NCBI RefSeq assembly: GCF_030272615.1
Contig: NC_081412.1
Span: 104,896,796 to 104,960,795 of the forward strand
Direction of reading: 5' to 3'
DNA: 64,000 nucleotides
From: Cryptomeria japonica
Taxonomy: Eukaryota; Streptophyta; Pinopsida; Cupressales; Cupressaceae
Below the pieces are notes generated by a model. It made no database searches and was not told the DNA's origin. It saw only the letters and a program-made list of their open reading frames with translations. A program made the translations under genes and the position numbers. Positions 56,527 to 64,000 of the stretch are shown here, piece by piece; position 1 is the stretch's first letter, and each line of letters starts with the position of its first letter.

Positions 56527-57920
56527 TGTTGGCATTGTATTGTCATTGATGCCAACCGATAAGTATAGGATGTCACCGATATGGATGGTTACTGGTATGC
56601 AAGAAGGAGATGTTCACCGGTAAGTAAACATGACCACTAGTAAGCAAGCAAAAGACAACAAAGAATAGTGTAATCCACCGATTGGTATAATTATCAGGAT
56701 GTGCATGACACTAGTATGAAGGCAGGTGTAATATCACCATTAAATAGACTTAGTGGATGAATTTGTGTGTTTGTTGACAAGTCAGGTTGACCCACCAATA
56801 GAACAGAGGAAATAAGGCATGAAAGATAACTGGTAAGGTGACATGTATAGGCAAGGTGAGTAAACTAGTGAGCTAGCACTAATAGTATGTCTTGGTTAGT
56901 GAATGAATCTAAACCGACTCAGTGGATTGAACAGAGGTGAATACCAACAAGGATGACAGGTGGCAAGCATCCAGAGGTCAGTGAAGTGTCCATCAACATG
57001 GTAGGTGATCAGCAGGTCAACTTTAAATAAGGCACCCATAAATCATGGGTCAATGATAGAAGAAGTGTGGCTCAAGGAGGATCAAGATGCAAAAGATTTT
57101 AGGGATATAAATCAAGTAGGACAATTTGATCTTCATGCTCGTTGGTCGAAGGAAATAGTTGAGGCATTAATGGTGAATGACAGAGCAAGGCCAAAATACA
57201 AGTTGCAGGTTGCTAGATATAGAAAGCGTGTATAAATGTCATAAGAAATGGCTATGATGTTTAATCTACTACAAATCATCAATCAAGGAGATAAGATCCG
57301 ATCAGATTTGATACAAATTGAGTTGGTGGAGAAAAGACCTAGCGTGCCACTGTTTAAACTCTGGTCTTGGTGGGAACACCAAGTATAAATATGCAAACCA
57401 AAAATGAAAGAAGATGATGCTAGATGCTGGTGAAGATAGAGTATCTGAGAGAGTAGAGAGTGATTAGAGAGAAGATCAAAATATTCTAAGTGTAGGAGCT
57501 GACTAACAAAAAAGTTGAACTGGTAGAAGGTTTATCAGAGGTTTTATCAGTAAGGTTAGAGCAACTAACAAGTTGCCAAATAGGATAAATATTGTGTGAA
57601 CTGACAAGGGAGATTCAGGAAGAAATTTGTTGAAGGTGAAAGAGAAAAGAGAGTGTACTGATGGAGGTTATGGAAGCAAAAAATAAGGGAGGAAAGGATA
57701 TAAATAGAGGACACTGAACCATCAGAGAACTAAGTAGAGGAGAACGGGTAGAGAAGAGTTAAATCGGTGAAGTATTTAGATTGCATGTGTTACAAAACTC
57801 ATTTGTAACAAGGATACAACCATTGTATTGATTTGATCTATTATATCTCACTGAGTTGGAGCTTGGTGTAGGGGTTGGTGATCCTTGGGTTGGTGATCCT
57901 TGGGTTGGTGCCCTAAAGTA
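56527..57920 (+). repeat. 3' LTR of the truncated copia (interrupted)
   Basis: It begins TGTTGGCATTGTATTG. A clear TATA-like word, TATAAATAGAGG, lies at 57699-57710, and GGTTGGTGATCCTTG is duplicated near 57870-57905. At about 57920 it changes into chromovirus sequence, after the GGTTGGTGCCCTAAA block that matches 23300-23320. Confidence 0.7.
57699..57707 (+). promoter_or_regulatory. Putative LTR TATA box
   Basis: TATAAATAG within the 3' LTR, the best plant TATA consensus in the window; expression is not shown. Confidence 0.45.
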
Positions 57921-58222
57921 TGAAGCAGTCATCGGTGGGGAGGGACCTCAAGGAGATCAATTTGGACCAGACAACAAGAGTATACACAATGGAAAAACAC
58001 ATATATGATAGAGGCAATGCATAAGAGATATTTTTATTGTATGAAATTTGATTACATCCAACCGGTAATAACCGGGTTACAACATACTGACACACAGGCC
58101 TGGTAAAATAGGTCACAACCAAGACCTTGAATCAAAAGATCTATCTTCTAGGCACAGTCTATCTATCTGAAACTCTAATTGATTCTAATTGATTTTTGAT
58201 TTTTTTTTTTCTAAAACATGAT

Positions 58223-58253
<31 letters not shown>

Positions 58254-58747
58254 CAATCCAAGGGATCTAGTCGGCCCAAAAGGGATCAAAACCCGAAGAA
58301 CAAGACCTAACGTGCAAAATTAACAAGGTTGGCCTTTGCCAAGAGATTCCTTCACAAAATCCAAAGGATGAAATGTATATTATGGGAAAAGGTCGGCCAC
58401 ATGCCAAGGAACATCTAAATCAATGCTCAAGGCTCTGCAAGATTCAGATTGGGTTTCGGTAGATCATCAGAATAGGTCTCAAGAAACTAGTAATAGAAGA
58501 ACAACTGGTAGCAAGAAACTGTCATGGAAACCGGTAGCAATATCTTGCCGGAAAGTGATCCAAATGAGATATGGTTTGAAAGCAAGAAAGATGATCAAGT
58601 CTTCAAGTAGAATCCAATTCCATAGGATCTAGTGAGCCAAAACCAGGATGCACAGAAAGGAAAACTGAAACTACAAACAAAAACAAAACAGAAAGGAAAA
58701 TGGTTTTGGTTGATGCAAGATTGCTGTGAACTAGGGATGTTCCTACA
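57921..58747 (-). repeat. Candidate 3' LTR of the chromovirus
   Basis: The segment lies right after the chromodomain stop, as expected, and has TG...CA ends when read on the minus strand. It contains a (TA)n microsatellite (58226-58252) and a poly-T run. No strong polypurine tract precedes it. No partner LTR is present for comparison. Confidence 0.45.
58226..58252. repeat. (TA)n microsatellite
   Basis: An uninterrupted run of about 13 TA dinucleotides inside the candidate chromovirus LTR. Confidence 0.95.
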
Positions 58748-58781
58748 CTAGACATCCAGGGTAAATGAAAAAGTGAGCCTC

Positions 58782-59300
58782 TCACTTTGTTGGTGTCGGA
58801 GGGAAGCCAAGGTGGTCTACCTCTTCTTGAGAAATCCAAGATGAATCTTCAACTAGTCTGCTCTTCCTTTTCACAAGATATTCTTTGTACTAATTGTTCC
58901 AGGTACTATGCCTAATCCTACTATCCAAAATATCTTCAATCTGATCTGGTTCCTTTTGAGGCAATTGCTTCTCAAGGTCTACAACACTATCCTCACTAAA
59001 TTCTAGTTCATGGCACTCATGAAGATCTGCAATGTTGATTATAGGTGAAATACTTAGACTATTTGATAGCTCCACTTCTTATGAATTTCCAGAACTAAAT
59101 TTCCTCAAAATCTTACAGGGTCCAAACTTCTTCATCTACAACTTATTATAAGTTCCAACCAGGAATCTCTCTTTTCTCATATATACTATCATTTCATCAC
59201 CAACTTCTAATTCCTTATGTCTCCTCTTCTCATCTTCCTTCTCCTTATATTTGTTGTTCATGTCTTCCAAATGTTGTTTAACCCAGGAATGTACAATACT
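58782..59300 (-). pseudogene. Chromovirus integrase C-terminus and chromodomain
   Basis: The reading GDEMIVYMRKERFLVGTYNK (about 59135-59205) is followed by FGPCKILRKF. Then 58890-59075 gives ISPIINIADLHE, and IEDILDSRIRHSTWNN, a stop, YKEYLVKRKSRLVEDSSWIS form the chromodomain. The usual LVKWKG is LVKRKS here, so one aromatic-cage residue is changed. The protein ends at 58782. Chromodomains in these elements direct integration to heterochromatin marks. Confidence 0.8.
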
Positions 59301-59556
59301 ACCATATGATCTGCAAAATCTTCTGCTTCTGAACTCTTCTGGTCTTGAATGCTAATGTCCCTCAATTATGATATTCCTCTAGGATGCACTTCAATAACAA
59401 TCTCAAAAGGTATTTTTTGGTACTTCTATTCACTAAATTGTTGTAGGCAAACTCTGCTTGTGCAAGGATCAAATCCCAACTTCTGATTTTATCTCCCACT
59501 AAACATCTCAATAAGTTTCCCAAACTTTGGTTAACAACTTTTGTCTGCTCATCAGT

Positions 59557-60323
59557 CTATGGATGAAAAGTAGAACTAAACTTAAAATATGTCTTCATCT
59601 TCTTCCAAAGTGTTCTCCAAAAATAGCCAACAAACTTAGTGTCTCTATTTGAAACTATGCTCTTAGGTAATCCATGCAATCTCACCACTTCCTTGAAAAA
59701 TAGTTTTGCTACATGTAATGCATTTGATGTCTTCTTACAAGGTATGAAATGAACCATCTTTGAAAATCTATCCACTATCACAAATATCGAATCATTCCCT
59801 ATCGGTGTCTTAGGCAATCCAAGTACAAAATCCATACTTATATCCTCCCAAGGTCTTACCGGTATTGTCAAAGGTTTATACAATCCCATATTCTGACTAA
59901 TACCTTTTGCAACTTGACAAACTCTACAACTCTGCACATATCTCTTAGCATACTTATGAATTTGGGGCCAAAAGTACTACTCATTCACCAATTTAATTAT
60001 TTTGTCAATGCCAAAATGTCCAGCTAAACCTCCACTATGCTCCTCTTTTATCAGATTCTCTCTCATGGAACTCATAGGTATACACAACTGAACTCCCTTG
60101 AATAACATCTCATCCTGAAAGAAATAATCCAACCATTTTCTCCAATCAACCATAACCGGTTCTCTACATGCTTTCCAAGGTTCTACAAAATCCAGGTCTT
60201 CATAATACAAGGTCTTCAAATCTTCAAAACCTAATACTGTCACTCTCATCTCTATCAACAAATTTCCTCTCCTACTTAATGCATCAACAACTTTGTTAGA
60301 TTTCCCACTTATATGCTTCAACA
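59557..60323 (-). pseudogene. Chromovirus RNase H end and integrase
   Basis: It starts in the RNase H tail ISGKSNKVVDALSRR (right after the copia junction). Integrase then shows EEHSGGLAGHFGIDKI and CRVCQVAKG (the HHCC finger), [12 protein letters not shown] with the first Asp, and [13 protein letters not shown] where the family has S-D-R. Downstream the Glu box reads STFHP-stop-TDEQTKVVNQ, with Lys where the catalytic Glu (GQTEVVNR) is expected. Integration activity is therefore excluded by two active-site changes. Confidence 0.85.
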
Positions 60324-61387
60324 TGTTAGGTCCCGGAGACAACTGAGAGGGGGGGGGGGGGTGAATCAGTTGTTAAATAAATTCAAACCAAAACTAACTT
60401 AACCAAACTGAATGCTTAATCCTAGTAAACTAAACTTTATGCTAGTAGACAGTTTTAACAGTTAATTACAATACCGGTAAAGATTAATGTATGAAACAAA
60501 AAGACAATAACATCCACAACACATAGCACATATATTTGTACATGGAAACCCTGTAAGGGGAAAAACCACAATGGGAAACATTACCCACAATCAGATGATA
60601 CTACTATATATAGTATGTGTGTACAATATGGAGTTTGCACATGCAGAAAGGCCAGCTACCTAGAGCTCACCGCTCAATCAAAAAATGGGAGTCACATGAC
60701 TACAATTGGATGGTTAAATCCAATGATAATGTACTTCTCAAAATAGCATCTTCATATGTTGGATTTAGTACCCGTTTAGCTCTGATTTGCCTTCTTCAAA
60801 CCTTCCTTTAATCTTGAATGATATCTGCATGTATAGCTCTACTTATATTTGTATATACCTTATTACAATCCTTTTTCTATCCTATATCAATCTCACAATT
60901 GAGATCTTACATTTATACCATAGCTTAAGATCAATTGAGTAGGTCGGCTCAATAAAGATATTACAATAAAATTAATTACAAATGAATCAATATCTGCTGC
61001 ATCATGTTGGCTCAATGCATTTACAATGATAAAAAATCATCTTTATGACATGCCATGCTGATCTGGAATAGATATGCTTGCCGGTGCATAACCTGGACCT
61101 ATTTGCTAGTAACAACAAATATGCAAACACGAATAGACCAATGAACAAATCACCAAAAAAAAGTGTCCAAATAATGTCTTTGACATAACCAAGTAGTCTC
61201 GAAGTCATTCCAAGTATCGGTGAACAATATAACCCATTGGTGAACCAAATACCAGTGATTGTGCATAAGTCACTGAACATGCCGGTGAACATAACCAAGA
61301 GTCTCCAAGTGCTAATAAGTGTTGATAGGTGTTGACAAGTGTTAACATCAATGACAAAACCATACCAACATATCCAAAATACCAACA
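60324..61387 (-). repeat. 3' LTR of the right-edge copia
   Basis: In minus-strand reading it begins TGTTGGTATTTTGG at 61387 and ends GTCTCCGGGACCTAACA at 60324, 1064 bp. The C-tract motif CTGATTCACC then 13 C and CTCTCAG lies at about 60370-60345. A TATATATAG word lies at about 60603-60612. Unit ends TG...CA fit. Short frames inside (60617-60811 and 61002-61474) are not genes. Confidence 0.85.
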
Positions 61388-61761
61388 ATATCCTCCTTTG
61401 GCATTGATGGCAACACAAGATGGAAAAACCATCAAAGCTCCAAAACAGAAATGCCAAAAACCAAAAACCAACAATCTCCCAAAGAGATCATTAACCAGAA
61501 ATCAAAATACAGATACAAAGGGTAATAATCTCTCTCCCAATGAATATTCTCTCTCTGAAAGCTAATGTGTTTTTCCATAACAATCTCTCCCCCTTTGACA
61601 TCAAATTCCAAAGCAATACAAAAACCAGTTTCAAAACATATTACAAAATACCAATTCATCAATTTAACCAACTACTCCCCCTGAGAAGTAGCTCTCCTCA
61701 TCAAATGCAGAAAAAAGATTTCTCTGTTAATTCTACCAGTTGATGAAAAAACATCAACTTT

Positions 61762-63245
61762 CTAAGTCTCTACTAGTGGGGGTATAACCCCAAGCTTCTC
61801 TCTGAGATATTCAAAATTTTCCTTAGGCAAAGGCTTAGTAAAAATATATGCAATCTTCTCTTTAGTATTCACATAATCCAACTTCACTTCTTTTGCTTCA
61901 ACATTCTCTTTCAGAAAATTGAATTTGATAGAAACATGTTTAGTTTTTGAGTGAAATACTGGGTTCTTAGATATATCAATTGCTGCCAAATTATCATAGT
62001 AAATAGTTATAGGTTCCTTGCATTTTACATTTATATCCTTCAACATTTGTTTGATCCTTAATACCTGTGTGCAATTAATTGTTGCTGCAACATATTCTGA
62101 TTCTACTATAGATAAAAATGTGCAACTTTGTTTCTTTCTCAACCAAGAAATTAATCTGCTACCAAGAAAAAATGCTCCATCGGTGGTACTTTTTCTGTTA
62201 TCTACATCTCCTACCCAATTTGCATCTATGTATACACATAAATAGAAGTTTTCATCTCCAAGATACCATAACCCAAGATTTGTAGTGCCTTGTAGGTACC
62301 GAAAAATCCTTTTCACAGTTGATTCATGATTTTCTTTAGGATTACTTTGAAATCTTGAAACAATACATACTGCATTCATAATTTAGGTCTTGTTGGTGTC
62401 AAATACAGTAAACCTCCTATCATAGACTTGTATCTAGTCGGATTAACAGGTTTTGATTCATCCTTCAATGATAATTTATCAGTTATAGTGATAGGTGTGC
62501 TTACCGGTTTAGAGTTTTCCATGCCAAACTTCTTTAGTAATTCCTTCAAGTACTTAGATTGACATAAGAATATACCTTTACCAGTTTGTGAAATATACAA
62601 TCCTAAAAAGAATTTTATCTCCCCAATCATAGACATTTCAAATTCTTCCTGCATCTTATTAGAAAAGTCTTTACACAATCCATCTTCTCCTCCAAAGATT
62701 ATATCATAAAAAAAAATTTCTATAACCAAGATGTAATCATTAGTCACTTTGTAATATAGATTGTTGTCAGCATTACCTTTAGTATATCCAATCTTCAAAA
62801 GACATTTGTCCAATCTGGCATACCAAGCTCTAGGAGCTTGCTTTAGTCCATACATAGCTTTCCTTAACCTGCAAACCATATCTTTGTCATTTGTCAATGA
62901 AAATCCATCAGGTTGTTCAATGTAAACTTCTTCTTCAAGATCACCATTCAGAAATGCACATTTAACTTCCATTTGATATACTTTATAGTTCTTGTGTGCT
63001 GCAAAAGCCAAGAATAATCTGACTGCCTCGATTCTAGCTACCGGTGCAAAGGTTTCATTATAATCAACTCCTTCTTTCTGTGAATATCCCTTACACACTA
63101 ATCTTTCTTTTTTTCTGATTACCTTAAAATCTTCATTAAGTTTATTTCTGAATACCCATTTAGTTCCAATTACATTTTTGTCTTTAGGTCGGGGAACCAA
63201 TACCCATGTGTTATTCTTTTCAATTTGTTCAAATTCATCTTCCAT
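61762..63245 (-). pseudogene. Copia RT and RNase H, dead
   Basis: Segment 62376-63245 is a 289-codon [62 protein letters not shown] and [15 protein letters not shown]-like blocks. The catalytic box is [12 protein letters not shown] where FVDD is expected, so the first Asp is Tyr. A one-base change at about 62378 ends it at TRPKL; the next frame (61762-62379) carries RNase H (YIDANWVGDVDNRKSTTDGA, ESEYVAATINC, YYDNLAAIDISKNP). It ends YLREKLGVIPPLVE at 61762. Confidence 0.88.
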
Positions 63246-64000
63246 AGCTTTAATCTAGTGTTTATCTTCACATGCCTCATTAACTGATGTTGGTTCAATT
63301 TGAGAAATAAGAAATATCTCTTCATTTTCTAGTCTTCCTCTAGTCATAACACCTTGATAATTGTTCCCAATTATCTGATCTTCAGAGTGGTTCAATCTTA
63401 CATACTAGGGTGTTTTTACTTGTTATTGTTCCTTAGTCACTGTGGAATTATTAGATAATGCTGGTGTGACTAGATCAACATTCTGTACCAGTGTACTCAT
63501 TATATGTTCACTTGATATTATCTCCATTGCCCGTTCAGAGTCCATGACCTTGAATTTCCTCTAAACTGTTCATCAATCTTTATATTTGCACTTTCAACAA
63601 TTTTCTGCAATCTCTTGTTAAAACATCTATATGCCTTTCTCTTAGATGAATAACCAAGAAATATTCCTTCATCACTTCTAGGATCAAATTTTCCAATATA
63701 CTCATCTCTTCTAATATAGCATTTACTTCCAAATATTATGAAATATTTAAGAGTAGGAGTATTACCAAACCATAGTTCATGAGGGGTCTTACCGTTTTCA
63801 CCTTTGATGTGAACTCTGTTGAATGTATAAACTATTGTATTCACTACTTCTCTCCAATATATATGAGGTATATTTGCTTATGATATCATGCTTCTAGCTG
63901 CATCCAAAATAGTTATGTTTTTTCTTTCCACAACTCCATTCTACTAGAGTGTTTGAGGTGCTGATAACTATCTTCTCATTCCATTCACTTCATAGAATGT
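63246..64000 (-). pseudogene. Copia integrase, partial (cut by window edge)
   Basis: Segment 63518-63844 reads NTIVYTFNRVHIKGENGKTP and IIFGSKCYIRRDEYIGKFDP, the C-terminal half of copia integrase. Upstream at about 63850-64000 the frame gives RRQLSAPQTL, a stop and NGVVERKN, with the catalytic Glu box visible. The two Asp boxes would be beyond 64000. Linker sequence to RT between 63246 and 63517 contains stops. Confidence 0.8.

Larger units (their letters stand above)
51143..57920 (+). mobile_element. Sirevirus-like copia, 5'-truncated, 3' LTR interrupted
   Basis: Gag, protease, integrase, RT and RNase H run 51143-56320, then a cluster of purine tracts and a 3' LTR from 56527. The 5' LTR and PBS are absent; coding begins abruptly after the 195 bp array. 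The 3' LTR is cut at about 57920 by a chromovirus. Stops are common. The element belongs with the 14-19, 40-48 and 60-64 kb copies by protein motifs and by its LTR start TGTTGGCATTG. Confidence 0.85.
57921..60323 (-). mobile_element. Chromovirus (Ty3/gypsy with chromodomain), 5'-truncated by insertion
   Basis: Minus-strand order is RNase H tail, integrase zinc finger and core, C-terminal GDEMIVYMRKERFLVGTYNK region, chromodomain, stop at 58782, then a candidate 3' LTR (58747-57921, TGTAGGAACATC to GCTTCA). Gag, PR, RT and most of RNase H are not here because a copia begins at 60324. It lies inside the LTR at 56527-57920. The LTR limits are inferred from TG...CA and loss of homology and are less certain than the coding calls. 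Confidence 0.75.
60324..64000 (-). mobile_element. Sirevirus-like copia, running off the right edge
   Basis: On the minus strand the 3' LTR (61387-60324), a set of purine tracts (61388-61401, with others near 61480, 61530, 61583 and 61675) and the RNase H, RT and part of integrase (61762-64000) are present. The rest of pol, gag and the 5' LTR lie outside the window. It is inserted into the chromovirus RNase H/integrase junction, the left flanking 5 bp being CAACA (60319-60323). The RT active site is lost. Confidence 0.88.

Noticed and set aside
60617-61565. Several frames within and beside the 60-61 kb LTR
   Set aside because: All are inside the LTR or its polypurine region; no coding is expected there and none shows family features.
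1-64000. CRISPR array, rRNA, tRNA or bacterial operon
   Set aside because: No regularly spaced identical repeats, rRNA/tRNA signatures or ribosome-binding-site-linked gene strings were seen; tRNA-like words are only the retrotransposon primer-binding sites.
1-64000. Endogenous pararetrovirus or other viral insertion
   Set aside because: Every RT found is accompanied by LTR, integrase or LINE features of plant retrotransposons; no movement protein, coat protein or caulimovirid order was recognised.

Overview
This window looks like nuclear DNA from a land plant with a large, repeat-rich genome. It is AT-rich and has no rRNA, tRNA or intact host gene. Almost every coding signal is a broken retrotransposon: Ty1/copia, Ty3/gypsy, or one LINE. 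Four of the copia-type primer-binding sites match plant initiator-Met tRNA. A conifer or other gymnosperm is my best guess, from the repeat style and LTR flavour; this is inference, not proof. No autonomous element appears able to move, because every element has stops, frameshifts or missing parts.

Layout. 1-2.3 kb: AT-rich non-coding DNA with a possible terminal-inverted-repeat element (254-747) and a diverged ~400 bp duplication. 2.35-3.98 kb (-): an unrecognised coding remnant. 4.07-9.94 kb (-): an L1-type LINE with ORF1, endonuclease, RT, zf-RVT and RNase H. 9.95-14.16 kb: AT-rich DNA in which I see no gene. 14.16-18.96 kb (-): Sirevirus-like copia lacking gag. 18.96-20.04 kb (-): small LTR plus the 3' internal end of an element without coding. 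20.08-21.52 kb (+): 3' end of another Sirevirus-like copia. 21.5-23.5 kb: U3-type subrepeats and LTR remnant.

23.9-39.19 kb (-) is one old Tat-lineage Ty3/gypsy element (PR, RT, RNase H, a second archaeal-type RNase H, integrase). It is split by a deleted gypsy-type element at 24.04-29.52 kb, whose 5' LTR itself holds a solo LTR at 25.25-26.47 kb, and by a Tnt1/Tork-like copia at 30.84-35.97 kb with a perfect 5 bp target duplication. 39.19-39.62 kb (+) is the 5' end of a copia (LTR remnant, PBS, start of gag).

40.82-48.49 kb (+) is the most complete element: a Sirevirus-like copia with ~1.55 kb LTRs, PBS, polypurine tracts and a near-perfect target duplication. Its flank (48.5-51.1 kb) is the least TE-like part of the window. 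It holds a pseudogene fragment of a plant receptor-like kinase (49.6-49.83 kb, -), degenerate duplications, and a ~195 bp tandem array running into a 5'-truncated copia (51.14-57.92 kb, +). That copia's 3' LTR was hit by a chromodomain-bearing gypsy (57.92-60.32 kb, -), which was in turn hit by a copia (60.32 kb to the window edge, -).

The genes do not form a pathway; they record repeated nested insertion and decay. The points most worth following are the hairpin that encloses the polypurine tract at copia 3' LTR junctions, the C-tract motif shared near LTR ends, the empty-site proof of the solo LTR, the kinase pseudogene, the ~195 bp array, the multi-knuckle Gag and the unrecognised 2.4-4.0 kb remnant.
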